Below are positions 13,041 through 26,940 of a stretch of DNA of 64,000 nt, piece after piece. Location: assembly GCF_905475345.1 (NCBI RefSeq), contig NC_066595.1:3037001-3101000 (forward strand). The letters run 5' to 3'. This DNA is from Vespula vulgaris. Its lineage: Eukaryota > Arthropoda > Insecta > Hymenoptera > Vespidae. The notes beneath the pieces are model-generated. The model did no database searches and was not told where the DNA came from. It saw nothing but the letters and a program-made list of their open reading frames with translations. Each line of letters begins with the position of its first letter. The first letter of the stretch is position 1. Both the position numbers and the translations under genes were made by a program.

Positions 13041-15065
13041 TAAACATCAAAATAAATATAAGAAGAAATTTATTGTTAAAGTGTTCGTCATACTTTCACA
13101 TTCCACATTATGCTTGCCATTGTGGATAGTAGTATTATCAATCACTAAATATGCGATATTTTCATTAGCAATTCGTTCCTCGTTTAGAAATATACATGCT
13201 TCAATTTTAAGAATAATTTATCATTATATAATATAATTCAACAAAATGTCTTTGTGTACACACACAGTAAGTATATTTATAATATATTAAAAAACTCTAC
13301 TTATATATATGCATTCAATATACATATGAGAGATTTTCACATATGTAATAAATATCACTTGGCTATATATTATACCAATGAAATTTTTTTAATGTTTCCG
13401 TTTTAAACAATTATTAAACCTTTTGAAAGTATTAATAACGCAATGATATCTGTTTCATGATATTTTCTATTTATTACAGTTGACAAAATCATTCTGTATA
13501 TCAAAAAAACTCATAACTGCATATAAGCAGTTAAAATAATTAAACCTGATATACAATGTCACGAAGAGCTGACTTTGTATTTTTATTACTTATTTTCTGT
13601 GCAATCTCATGTACATTACATAAATACTTAAATATATAAATAACACATATTAGCATATTAATTTATATTAATAGATAACATAAAATCATGTAGACTTGAG
13701 AATACAAAAAGATTGTGAATATATAATTACTGTAAACTTTTATCATTTGATTGATGTAAACAATAATATAAAATATTAAAAATTAGTTAAAAAATAGTTC
13801 ACATGTTTTTAGTTCGTTTATCATATAAACAATGAGAAGCAATGGTAATGTCCAATAAAGCTACCTTTTTATTTTTAAGCATAATTGCTAAAATTTCCTC
13901 ACTTATATATGAGGTGTGTATGGGATGTAATTTAAGAATCTTCGATATTAATGGAGATATCAAACAATATTTGTAGATCTTTATGTTTCATGTCAAAATC
14001 GTAATATTCAGTAAAAAGTAGTTCAACATTCTCAAATAAGAATCAGAAATAGAATGATGTGATCGATAATAGAGATAATAGAGATAACGTATTTAAAGAG
14101 AACAATTCACATAATATATTATAATTAATTACAATATTAATTTTGTGTGCATTATATGTTATTATATCGTTACATAAAAATATACATCTTAATTAAATTA
14201 AAACGATCTTAGAGAGGAGATGATTTTTTTTAATATTAAAATATCTTCTTTATTATGAATTTTTATAAAATGTAAGAAAGTAATTGTTAATAAGACTATA
14301 TATATATATATATTATTGCACTAACGTAAAAGTATCTTGTGTAATCTGCATATACAAAAATATATGTAAAAAAATGTGTTGCAATTATCACAGATAAAGT
14401 AAAAATAATGCAATATATTCAATATATACTAAAAAAATATAAAATGTTATTTTTGTATTTTTTTTTTTTTTTTGTACACCTTATTGTATTGAGGATCTCA
14501 CGAATAATTTTCTTTTATTATTATTAGCATTTTACTTACAATATTATAATATACATTTAATATCATTTTATTTTAGATAATAATATTTTTAGTTCATGTA
14601 TCCATTTAATAAAGTCTGAAAAATTGTCTTAAATGCCATGTAGCCTAAATACAAGAAAAAGTATTTCCATTTATATAGATTCTTTTGTAATATTCTTACG
14701 AGTTTAACATTGTCTGTTCATTAATCTTAGTAACGAGATTCGATATATTCTTAATACGAAATATTACTGATTTTGACAGAAAGATAGATCATTTTAATTG
14801 TGGAAATACAAATTTTATAATAATCTTAATTAATGTAGAGTTCTTACAAATAAATATATCTGAAATCAAATAAATAAAATACCTTTACAATTTGCAATAC
14901 AGATGATTTAAATTTCAACTATTTACTTTGATATTTCTCTCACATTCTGCATAAAATAAATTTATTTGACAAGATGGTATAATTATTAATTATTGATTTC
15001 TTTGATGAAGTATCTCTTATTTTAGTTTTGCAAATACATGTAAATATCAATTTTATGTGGTACAA
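13041..15065. other. 3' UTR of calnexin and convergent intergenic region
   Basis: AT-rich sequence between the calnexin stop and the stop of the myotubularin gene, which run toward each other. It probably holds both 3' UTRs. There is no coding exon, only short TA and T runs, for example at 14457-14474. Confidence 0.6.
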
Positions 15066-18000
15066 TCAAGGACTAATCGAAGAACTACCAGAATTTTGAG
15101 AACATGATTTGCAAACAGGTACAGCACGTTGTGATAAATGTCCAGTTAAGACATTATGCGTACCCATACATCGTGTACATAGTACATTCCCGCAAGACCA
15201 ACAATGATGCTAAAAGTAATAACAATAATGAATGACCATACATAATTTTTATTTCTCCTATATCTAGTGAATCATTTTATTTGTCAATATATTAGAGATT
15301 CATTTACTCGAATGCATACCTTCCTATTAAAAGCGTCAAATGTAGTCGAACAAGTACATTCCTCCATATTACGAGATGACTTCCATTCTATGGCAACTGT
15401 TTTTAATTCATTCTCAATTTGGCTTGCTTTTTCTTTATCTTTCATTTTTTCATCGTGATTAACATTTTCCTTAATAGTTTCAGATAAAGATTCTTTGACA
15501 TATTTGTTATCAAATTTATGTTTACCTTGAATATTTATTTTTTGTACGTTATTTAAATTTAATAATTGACTCAAAGAATTAACTCTCTGAAAGCGTATAA
15601 GCGTTCATTCACCTTTAAAATTTTTTCAATATTATTATATTAAGTCAAAAGCAAAAAAGTTCGTATACCTTTGCAAGAAGTTTAACGTGATCTTCTAAAG
15701 AACTACTATGATCGTGAATTGTCAATAACATATCTTCGTGTGCCTCTCTAGGATGAATACCATTCTCAAATCTAAAATATAATCCTCTCCAAATGCTGTA
15801 AACAAATATATTTTTTAAATAAACCTATTTTAGTTTACATACACATACACGTATTATTCTAGTCAAGTAAATGCTTATTACATAATATTTTGTGGCGCTA
15901 ATTTTGGCTGGAGAACATCATTAGAATCATCATTCCAATGTTTACATTCATATAGTGGATTGATATACTCGTTTGTATTATTTGCAACATATCCCCACAA
16001 AGAATACGTTCTTTCTGATAATCTATAAATACAAGAATATACGATTTAATCTCTTAATATTAAATCAGATCATAATTATTATACCTAAGAGTCTGCCTTT
16101 CTTTTTCAGAATTTCCAATAAATGTTCCATATTGACAGCTATGAACATGGTCATGAAGTGTTAAAAGAAAAAATTCATTGAATTGAAATTTATGAGGGTA
16201 TTGCTGTAGTAATTGATAAGTTGCATCTATAAATTGAGTAAATATCGGTGCTAATTCTTTGCCGTCGCTACTAATATAACCACAGCGGTCACTGAACTTA
16301 TGACCGAATGATAACCAATCTTTTTCTACTAATGCCTGATAAAAGAAACAAACATTCTTAATGCATATATTGATACATGGGCAAACACAAAGATACACAC
16401 ACACTAATTTTTATAATTTTTAATATTTAAATATTTACCTGAAATCCTTGAATAGTTCTATAATACGGATCTAAAAGTAAAGCAGCCAGAGAACATACTT
16501 GCGCTGTACGATCCCAACCATCGCTACAATGTACTACTACGCTCACGCCACCAAAAACTGCTCGTGCAATAAACCAGGCAGTTTCTAATATAGAACGAAT
16601 GTGCTTTAACCATCCACTGCTTTCTAAACCATTTAAAAATGCACTCATTGATGTCGTCCTTTGTACTAAATTAAACAAGTTTAAACAACATATTAATCGT
16701 ATTTTGTACTTCAAAGTATGCATAATGTTTTAACATAATGTAGAGATATTTTGGCTTACATTCTATAAGCTTGTTCAAACTTGTTCTCATGACATGTATA
16801 TTTTCAATCCCAAAAAAATGAAACTTTATATTATCATAGAAATTTTCATTTTCGTATCCTTTTCCTGCTGCCCGATTTGCAAAAGCATTAATCTATATGA
16901 AAAATAACAATATTTATAATATAATATTATGTACTATATAACTGAATAAATAAATAGATAAATAAATACACACATACACACACGGTTTACTTACACGTGG
17001 CCTTGTATCAACAACATACATATACTTTGAATTAGGATTTGTACAAAGTATATAATACATAATTAATTCATCCTCGGGACATCGTGCACTAAATCCTGAA
17101 AGTGGTTGACTGCAACGGCAGATAACAGCCTAAAATGCTTTATCTATAAATTTGTTCAATGTAAAACTAATTAATTATGTATACAAAATAGATAACAAAC
17201 CTTATTTGAATGTAAATATGTTAATACAGGAAGCCTTCCTCTACTTCTAAATTTTGCACTACCTAATAAAATGTTGTCTGCACAAGTGCTTGGAACATAT
17301 ATATATTTTGGGTATGTATCACAAAGCTAAAAAAATATTTTCAAAATATATTGAAAATAATCATTGCAACTATTTAAAAATGCATAGTATTTTTTATACC
17401 TCATAATTAGTATTCAAGTATGAAAGAGACCATTCTTCATTTGGTACTCCTTGTCTTTGAAATTCACTTTGTACGTTAAAAAAGTTCCAACCAACATGTT
17501 GTGGTAATATTTCTTGATAACTGAAGCAATAAAGATCCTCTAAATTTGCTATAAAAACATTTAAAAATAATTAGCTTTAATGTATAGTATAATATTTTAT
17601 ATACAGAAAGTATATAGTATATAGTATATGGTATAGTGTACAGTATATATTATATAGTATATAGAAAACAGAAGATAAATTTATATTTAGTTTTAAAAAG
17701 TAAAATATATAGTTCAAATTTTTCTAACAAACTTATAAATATAATTTTACCTGGGCAAGACAGTTTTAATAATGTAAGATAAATGTCATGGCAGTCACGT
17801 TCCTTAGGTATAACAAAAGTAACAATATAAAAATGTTTACACTTAATATATAAGGGTGATCCTGTAGTAGTCAAAGGTTGTTTTTCTATGTTGGATATAT
17901 GAGTATACAAAACCTACAATAATAGTTGTATCTCTATTGTTATCTTTCTTAAATGATAAAATATTTACTTTATAAACTTAATTAAGTTAATAAATTATTA

Positions 18001-18301
18001 AGAAATATTTACCCATATTTTTTTTTTACCATTTCGTTCTATAAATATAAGATGTGTTAAGGTTAAATATAATGTACCTATAGAATGATTATTACTATAT
18101 TTTTCCAATAAGCGAACGTTTTCTACCTACAAATTAAAATGATATTAAATATATAAACAACAAAATTTATATATATATATGTGTGTGTGTATAAAATGAA
18201 TATAAAAGTTTAATATCATATATAAATTCTCAGTAAAATTTTATGTATTAGACTGACTATTATTTATATTGATTTACCTTTGGAATCTTTATTTGGTCCA
18301 T
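15066..18301 (-). CDS. Myotubularin-related phosphatase, MTMR6/7/8 group
   Basis: Thirteen exons join without a frame break: 18278-18301, 18013-18126, 17751-17913, 17400-17548, 17201-17326, 16995-17129, 16760-16892, 16439-16665, 16085-16335, 15882-16022, 15669-15795, 15320-15586 and 15066-15209. The product is 666 aa. These enzymes remove the 3-phosphate from PI3P and PI(3,5)P2 on endosomes. A PH-GRAM domain covers about 1-105, then the myotubularin phosphatase domain. The catalytic loop HCSDGWDRT has Cys about 328 and Arg about 334, so the enzyme should be active rather than a pseudophosphatase. Residues about 500-610 are charged and coiled-coil-like. The end is a short Cys-rich finger ([14 protein letters not shown]...CKSC) like the degenerate FYVE zinc finger of this subgroup. 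Which vertebrate paralogue it matches best cannot be settled by eye. Confidence 0.93.
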
Positions 18302-19673
18302 TGCATATTACTATATACAAATATGGTATAACAATGGATATTTTTATATCCTGACTAGATACTACTTTATTGTACATATAACGACACTTTCTTTAAGAAG
18401 TTACCCAGACAATCATATTTTATAAAATTCAATCATTACACTACAACTATTTACAAAGGTGTATTTATCTAATTGGTATCATAGTCTTTCAGTTAAAAAA
18501 TATACAACTGACAGATAAAGCACAGATAACTTCACTATCATTCTTAGAACAGGATTACCAATCTATAGCATTTAAAAACAGAAGTATCCTTTTTAGGTTT
18601 TTTCTTGTTACTAAGCTGATCGCTGAATAAGAATTTTTTTTTTGAAATTTTACTTTATTCTATTTTATTAATTCTTTTAATAACATATTCTTAAAGTAAA
18701 TATATATATATGTATATGTGTACATACATTTATATACTACCGTATATGTAATAGCGTTTATAAACAAGTTTTTATTATTTAATTAGTATTTTTTGTTTTT
18801 AATAAAAATATATTTCTTTATTTCATTAAACTAATAATTGTATAAAATCGCTAATTATGAAAAATTTTATTGAAGTATCAAAAAAAAATTATATATATAG
18901 TAAATACAAAATATAAAAAGATTTAAGATTATTCACCACTTTTAGTTCGTAGCGTATATAACCTTACGATAGGTTGGGTAAAATAACTGCTTCACAGAAC
19001 ACTGTCCCTACTTATATAGGTTATACCCCTCTCGCACGTAACCTAATAATCGAGTTAAAGTATGACAGAAATGTTTATATGCAATAAAAACAATGGTACA
19101 TTTTATCAAAGTAAAGAAAATCCATATACTAGATTATACTTTTTACTTATAATTAAACATATACAAATAGCTAAAGCGTATTTAAATAACCATTATTTCA
19201 ATATTACTTGTAATATCAAAATATAAAAAGAAACTAACTGTAGAACTGTCGAAGTTATGTCCTTTTGGATAATATTATTTGAAAACAACAAACACGTATT
19301 CGAAATTTTACTGTATTGAACAGTTAAATTAAAGTACTCCATTTTATGCGAATAATGGTAAAACAGGAAACCACTACCGCCCTCATTTTAAACGGATTGA
19401 TGGTAAAGTTCTGTTTTACCATTAGTCGATGACTAGAATATATTTTAATAGTTGGTAACTAGGAAATCATCATTACAGGATGATCAAAACATGATTCAAA
19501 ATCGATTTTGATGAACAAGGTGTTATTTTAAAAATGAAGGTTTAAACGAGGGCATAGCTTTTTCGGATTTTTGAAAAAGCTTTATTTTTATGTATAAACT
19601 ATTTTTGAAAAAAAAACACCATTTTTTGATATGATTTTTTTCAAAGAAAATTTATACTTTTTCCAACTTTTTG
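18302..19673. other. Intergenic, with a small inverted repeat
   Basis: Upstream of the myotubularin gene and downstream of DDX55. The sequence is AT-rich. The only structure noted is the 14-bp inverted repeat at 19353-19424. No coding exon is supported. Confidence 0.6.
19353..19424. repeat. Short perfect inverted repeat
   Basis: TAATGGTAAAACAG at 19353-19366 and its exact reverse complement at 19411-19424, separated by 44 bases. It could be a very short MITE remnant, a transcript hairpin, or chance. No clear target-site duplication was identified. Confidence 0.6.
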
Positions 19674-21997
19674 TTAACTAACTCCAAATTCTGCTTCAAA
19701 CTCTTCTTTAGTTATCTGAAATAATATAATATTTTATGTTGACCAATTAAAAAATAAAGATATAAAAAAAATAAAGCTAATTTTAATATTTGATTTGAAC
19801 TTGTAGATTACCTTTTTCTTTTTAAATTTTTTTATTAATGCTACATCTTTTGCTAATTCTTCTAACTCTTCTGAAGTAATAGATCTCTTTTTTTCTTTAA
19901 CTTGAACAATACCCTTTTCTTGTTGAATTTTTTTCTTTTCTTTTCGCCTTTTACGTTTTTCTTGTTTTTCTAATTTCCTTTTTTTTGTTTTAGTCCAAGA
20001 TTCTGTTTGTTTACATTTACGTTTCATTCTTCCAGGCCAAGTACCTGTATTATGAAATTCATTTAATTTTTCTTGTCTGATTCGTTCCTTTTCTTTATTC
20101 AAATATGTAATTGAATTGGAATCTATTTCTGGAGCAACAAAAGATGTTATATCGCGTCCTTTTAATTCAGGCATTCGTGGCATTTTTAATAAACCAAAAC
20201 CCATGGCCAGGTTTCCTAAATCAATATCTTTTAATCTTAAAATTAAGTTACATTCGTGTTTATTATATGCTTGTACATATGATACAAATGCCCTATTTGC
20301 TTTATCAAATATTTGTCTATCTTTCAATTGTAAGTCACGCATACATTGTAAACAATTTTTCGTTATATCCGTACATACTTCTAATTTCATTTCTTGTACA
20401 TCTACTTTTTGATTTCTTTTAATAAAATCTATATATGCATCTTCATTTTTTAATAGAAAAAGTAATGCACTTCCTTTGTGCCCAATTCTGGCTGTTCTTC
20501 CACATCTAGCAATACAAATTTATTGATTATAGTTCCAATTCCATTTTTTATAATTCTACGGTTATTAATTTACAAATTTTTTATAAATTTAAGATTTTTA
20601 CCTATGTACAAAATTGCTGGCAGTAGATGGAGGATCGTATTGTAATACCCAATCTACTTCTGATATATCAATACCTCTAGCCATGACATCAGTACATATT
20701 AAAATGCCAGCTTCTATTGAACGAAACTCATCAAATATTTTGTATCTTTTTTTCTTCATTTTACCGTGTAAAGCTAACACTCGTGTCTTTGATAACATTC
20801 TATATAATAATATTTGATATTTAAAAAATTCTTAAAACAAATAAAAATTAAAGATAAATATAACTTACGCTTGTATAACATGGCTGAAGTAATCTACACA
20901 TGCACAGGTAGATAAAAAAATCATATATTTTAAATGAATTCCTTTTTGTTGAATAAAACTTATCATTGTTGATAACTTATTTTCAGCTTGTATTACTACA
21001 TAATTATTTGTTAAGCTCAAAGGTGTTGATATATTAGCTTTCTCCTTTACAGAAACAAAAGCTGGATTTCTTAACCCTGCTCTGATTAATTGTTGTAATT
21101 CTTTCGTTTGTGTAGCAGAAAAAAGACCTGTTCTTCGTAAACGTGGTAAATAGCTCAATATAATATCTAATGTTTTTGAAAAACCTAAGTCTAGTAATCT
21201 ATCAGCTTCATCCAAGACTAATATTTCCTAAAAGTAATATTAAATTAAGAAAGAAATACAACAAGAATAATATACGTGTGATGTTAAACTTAATTACCAA
21301 AGATTTCAAGCATTTTGTTAAATTTATACTTTTACAATTAGAAAGCATATCTTCTAATCTACCAGGAGTGGCTATTATGATATTGGCACCACCTTTTAAT
21401 TTCTCTATATCTTCATTAATAGTTGTACCACCGACAAGAATTACTTGCTTCAATAATAAGAGCTTATTTAAGAAGTTTGCTAATACTTCACTGATTTGAA
21501 TAGCTAATTCTCTAGTCGGTGTTATTATTAAAGCTCCTATTTCTGTATTTTTCCATTTATCAGGGCGTCTCTATAAACATTTCTAAATTAGATAACATTA
21601 TGTCTTATAACCTAACCTAACCTAACCTAACCTAACCTAACCTAATGTTGTCTTGAAATAAATCATTTATCTAGATACATACTTGTAAAATTTCCATTAA
21701 AGGAATAAGAAAAGCAAGTGTCTTGCCACTACCTGTTACTGCCTCTGCAGCAACGTCTTTCCCTTTTAAAAGGAGAGGTATACAGGCTGCCTAAAAATAC
21801 AGTAAAGACGATTTTTTTCTCTTATAAAAATTCAAATCTATAATTAAAGGAATTATACATATAAAGACAAATAAAAAACATTATGCGAGGTATCTTACTT
21901 GAACAGGTGTCATGATCTTAAATTTCAATTCTTGAAGTGTTTCTAATACAGGCTTGCTCAAAGGAATATCTAATTCTTTCCAATTCTGCGTTTTCAT
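19674..21997 (-). CDS. ATP-dependent RNA helicase DDX55 (Spb4 family)
   Basis: Seven exons: 21899-21997, 21683-21790, 21298-21570, 20869-21227, 20602-20799, 19812-20505 and 19674-19715, giving 590 aa. DDX55/Spb4 is a nucleolar DEAD-box helicase needed for 60S ribosomal subunit maturation. Motifs seen: Q-motif region near the start ([10 protein letters not shown]...KIMTPVQ), Walker A TGSGKT at about 52-57, PTREL, TPGR, DEAD at 166-169, SAT near 197, and the C-terminal RecA motifs ([20 protein letters not shown]). The C-terminal extension has the family block [16 protein letters not shown] and a Lys-rich tail. The ATG at 21997 begins MKTQNWKEL, the expected family start. The intron between exons 2 and 3 carries seven TTAGG units. 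Confidence 0.93.
21611..21645. repeat. Interstitial telomeric array (CCTAA)7
   Basis: Seven perfect CCTAA units on the plus strand (TTAGG on the transcribed strand), the canonical insect telomere repeat. It sits inside a ~112-bp intron of DDX55, ending about 40 bases before the acceptor. Confidence 0.95.
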
Positions 21998-24456
21998 ATT
22001 TAGTTTGTAAGTTCTTACAAGATAATATTCTACAATAACGGTAAATTATTAATTACAGTTCAAAGTTACACATATAAAACTCGTGAGAGTAAAATATAAA
22101 CACGTATACTTAAAGGTTATGTTCGAGCGTTTTCTACGTTACCGGTCGAGTCTAATACTGTCGTCTCGAGCAAATGACATGCGCATATAACGTTAGTTTA
22201 TATAAACGATATATAATCGTATATCGATATATAATCGTACATCGATATGATAATCGTATATCGATAAAAAGCGATATTATTTAATTTTGAATATACAGGA
22301 AGGATACATAGAATCGTAAAAATAGATATAAGTGCACACGTTCGGTTTTTAACGCATTGACTTTATTTTGATGCATTTTTAAATCTCTTCGATATAAAAT
22401 TTGTGTCTAACGATGCCAGACTCTGTATTATCTTTCGATTGAGGCTCACCTTTCTTCTTACTTTGTATATACACACGACTAGGTCTAAGGCCGTAGTATT
22501 TATCTTTCCTCTTACAACAAATTGCATATGCATGAATCAGTTGAATAATGCACAATCAATCAATAAATCAATCAATCGAACGATCTTTTTTTTTCTTCTT
22601 ATACATAATCGCATCTTTTCGTTCTTCAGTAGAACATTTGTGTATTATTGGTGTTATCGTTGCAAACAGATTGCCGTCATTCATTCAAACATAATCTATT
22701 AATATTAGATCCTGAAATTTCTTTTTTGTCTTCTTCCCCCTGTTTTTATAGAATTTTTATAAAACCATAAATATGTATTATGTAATGCTTTTTTCCAAAA
22801 CAATAATCCAATTCAATGTACATTAATCATTGAAATTTATACGCAATACAGAAAATTAATAATAACAGCAACATCATTATCATCATAATCATCATCATCA
22901 TCACCATCATTATCATCATCATAATTATCAATCATCATCATAATAATAATTTCTAAATTATCACATCATGGACATCATTATTTAGATCAACTCGATTAAC
23001 ATTTGAATGACATTGCATAAAAGTGAATTAGATCGGTCTATCTTTCAATTTTATTTCATGTAAGGAAAAAAGGTAATTTATAATGTTCTCTCCATTAGCA
23101 ATAAAACCACCAAAGTTCTTGTTAAAATAGCACTTCTATCATTTTTCTTTTTTTCTTTCTTTTTTTTTTTCATGCCACAACGTAGAAATAACGCTTTTTT
23201 CGCTTCATGCTTTTGTATAATATCGGAATCGTTTAAATTCGTACATTATTTCAAACACGATGAATTAGAGATATTACTCGTGTACAAATAACGTTTTTTT
23301 TTTCTTTTTTTTTTTTTTTTCTTCATATCGTTTCGTAATCTTGTCGCCGTTGACATTAATACTATCTTTAACAATACTACGACGCGTCAAATACTTCTTC
23401 TTTGTCTCATACGCATTTACAAACATGTTTATAGATGTAGCCTCCTCCTTCTTTTTTTTTTTTTAAAGATCTTGCGACGAGGATGTCGTCGAGGTACTCT
23501 TTTTCAATGTGTAATTGATTGTACTTAAAATGTTTATATTCATACATATATAAGACACTCTTCGTGTTTCTTTCGTTCTACGAAGAGATATCGCGCAGCA
23601 TGAAAGTACCGTAAAGTAAGAAAATATCCCGTGTACTTTCGTGTTTTTATGTAATTGCTTGACACATTTATTTTATTTTAATTTATTTTATTTTCGTCTT
23701 CTTTTTTTTCTTCTTCTTCTTCTTCTTCTTCGTATAAAAAAAGATACTTGAACCATATACGACCATTCGCATTAATGCAGCAACTTTGGATTTTTACAAT
23801 ATTCCAAAGATAAATCGTCGATCCTATTCAATTTGATTAACACACGTTGCATCAAAATTTTCATTCTTCGTTATTATTAGCGAGAAAATTATCAATCGTT
23901 TTATTAGCGATATTCGCATCTTATTATAACTTTTCCTATCGATAATCTTTCTTTTTTTTTCCTGATTACAAGAATTCTAAACAGTATGTAGCGATGGATT
24001 GATGTACCGAAAAAATAATCTAGGTTTCGTATTCGTTATTTCATTCTACTGCACTGGTGGCACAATACAAATTGTATGTTACATTGTCTTTTGTTTTCTG
24101 TGTTTTTTCCCGTTTTTTTTTTTGTTGTGTGACATTATAATGAGAAAAAATTATTAATTATTTCGGCTCGATAAAAAGATATTCTTGTTTTAATTTGTGC
24201 CTAATATAACCAGGGGAATTGATGGTACACGCTCGAAAATCTTAAACAACATATAGATATGGAGAGAGAGGATGTATGGGTATTACTCTTTAAGTAACCC
24301 ATATTTTGAAAAAATTAATCACTTTCAAAACGGTCGACACTTTTTGCGTTTTTGTTCTTTTTTCTTTTTTGTATGCGCTTTTAAAATATCTGCTTTTCTA
24401 CATCCTAAATTATAATCGCAGAAAGCACGGCATATGATATGATCTTGTTTCATTCG

Positions 24457-24493
<37 letters not shown>

Positions 24494-24732
24494 TAAAAGA
24501 ACAATATGTGCTAATATGACGAATTAACAAAGTAAAAGAATATTCTGATCGTTCGCACGTTTAAGTAACTTCTTTTATAAGAAAACGAGAGATGACGTAG
24601 CTAAAAAAGTTTACAATAGCAACGTATTAAAGTGTTCAGTACCATTATGAAAGTTTCTTGGACTTACAAATCTTATTCTACCATCGTAGAATACTAGTAA
24701 TCGTCTTTTTCATTAATTATTCCTTGTAATGG
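21998..24732. other. Long Ataxin-2 3' UTR and DDX55 upstream region
   Basis: No coding exon is seen across 2.7 kb. Most of it is probably the 3' UTR of the minus-strand Ataxin-2 gene, with the promoter of DDX55 at the low end. It contains an imperfect (ATC)n run near 22874-22944, several T-rich runs and a (TA)n run at 24463-24491. The extent of the UTR is inferred. Confidence 0.5.
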
Positions 24733-26188
24733 CTACTGATTGTGCGGCAGAATGACTGGTATAGTCTGTTGGGCTCCTGGCGGAGGTTGAGGGGGTAAAT
24801 ATTGCATGTGTTGCGGTGGTATTGGTATGTGAGGTGGGATAATGGGGCACATAATCGGATAACTTGGAGCGTGTCCTTGCGGAGGTGGTTGTGGATAGGT
24901 AGGCTGTGGTGTTCCAGGAGGATTGTATGCACTCTGCGTGTGTGGTGGATTGGGATTAGCTGGGGAGGGTGTTTGGCTTGGTGGCTGCTGTGGAACATGT
25001 GGATGCGGGTGTGTATGTGGACCCATGTACTGTATGCCAGGAGCTTGCGGGCCTGGTGAATCATGATGGTGATGGTAAGGGTTCGTGGACATATGTGGTG
25101 GTGGCGGTGGCGCCTGTACCATGCGTACCATTTGCTGATAGGTTGGTTGCCCTGGATAAGACACCTGGAATGGTGGATGTAATGGAGCTGGTGCTAGCAA
25201 TGGTTGCCCAGTTGCTGCAGCTACTTGCATTTGAGAAGCTATATCTGGCGCTCGATGTTGCATCATTGGCACTATAAAGACAAAATCTATTAGATTTGTC
25301 CTTTTAATAAAGATTATTATTAACCATTATAACAATAAATGTCGATAAGATTACCAATAGCAATTGTAAATATATCAGAACTTTTGCTGACTGACATTTG
25401 TTATTGGTATTTATACAGGATAGGCCAAAATTCGAAAAGTAGAATTTGACGAGTAATCGGAATATAATAAAAAATTGTTTACATCCTATAATGTAGTTTC
25501 AATAGAATGGGATTACTGTACGTATTATTAGAGTCACAATGATCTTGCCGAGATAACTATTCAGCGAACGGATATCTTCAAAAAATTTCCGAGATTAATT
25601 GGTTTCTTCGTTTTTTTTTTGCTATCTTTTAGTTCTCGATTACTTCCCGTGGAGATATTTGAAGGAACTTCAAGGACTCGTGTCTCAAACGTTAACTAAT
25701 GTTATCAAAAATACTATTTAATTTTGAATTTTGGTCCACCTTGTATATGATATGTGTGTATGTGTGTGTGTATATATATGCTCACCTTTTCTAAATCTTG
25801 TTACAGGCTGTGCTGGTGGCTGACTGAACGCAGTTGGTGGTTGGCTAGTCATTACATATGCTGGCATGACAACTGTTGCAGGCATAGTGGCACCGGTATA
25901 TTGTGGTGTTTGTGGCGTGTGTGGACGACTAGGTGTCGGTGTACTAGGAGATCGCTAAGGATAAACAACTGATGAATAATTGTTTTACATCTACAGTGTA
26001 CATCATTTACATATGTACTTACAGGTGTAAACGGCTTGGCGTTTGGATTAAATTCCTTTGCATTAGGATTTAAAGTTGACTTTTTGAAGGCAGTAGTAAT
26101 TTTTTCGACTGCTGGTTCTTGCACATTTGATTGCGTGATTGAAGAATTCTGTTGTGGCTGTTGCTGTTGTTGTTGTTGCTGTTGCTGT

Positions 26189-26232
<44 letters not shown>

Positions 26233-26908
26233 CTGTTGTTGTTGTTGCTGCTGTTGCTGTTGAGCTTGAGGCGGGCTCGTAGATCGTACAGGCAATGGTC
26301 CCGGTGGTGGTTTGGTAGTAACAACGGACTCTTCTTGAACCGTTTGATGCTGCTGATGTGGGCTTTGATGCTGTGGCTGAGATTGTTGTTGTGGTTGTGA
26401 AGAATTATGTGGTTGGTGGTTCTGCTGATGATGTTGCTGAGAATGAGCTTCCTGATGATGATGCTGCTGTTGTTTTCGAGAAACAGACGTTGTTTCCTGA
26501 GCAGTTGAATCTGTTAATTTGAAATCTGTTGCAAACTGTCTTAGTTCTGAGTGTTGTTCTTCTCTACTCCTTGGCGTTGGGATCTTGAATAGCATAAATA
26601 AATTATGCTTAATCTCCGGTTAATTAAAAAATATTTAACAAAACATTTAATGACAAACCTTTCTATGATCTGGTTTATGTGGAATTATTTCAATACGTTG
26701 AATATCTGTAGAGTTCTGCTGTTGCACAGAGGAATGTTGTTGATGTCCTGATTGTTGTGATTGATGCGAAGATGCGGCATTTGGCTGTGAAAAAGGAGCT
26801 GGCGGAGCTTTATCTGCTTGAAAAACCTGTTGTCTGCCAGGACGTTCACGCTTTTCTGTACTTATTTTATTAGAAGGCCCCTGTTGTTGTTGTTGTTGCG
26901 GCTGCTGT

Positions 26909-26940
<32 letters not shown>

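Noticed and set aside
26036..26400. Poly-Cys, poly-Leu and poly-Ser frames over the Ataxin-2 repeat
   Set aside because: Antisense or shifted readings of the CAG/CAA tract; the Gln frame is fixed by exon phases and PAM2.
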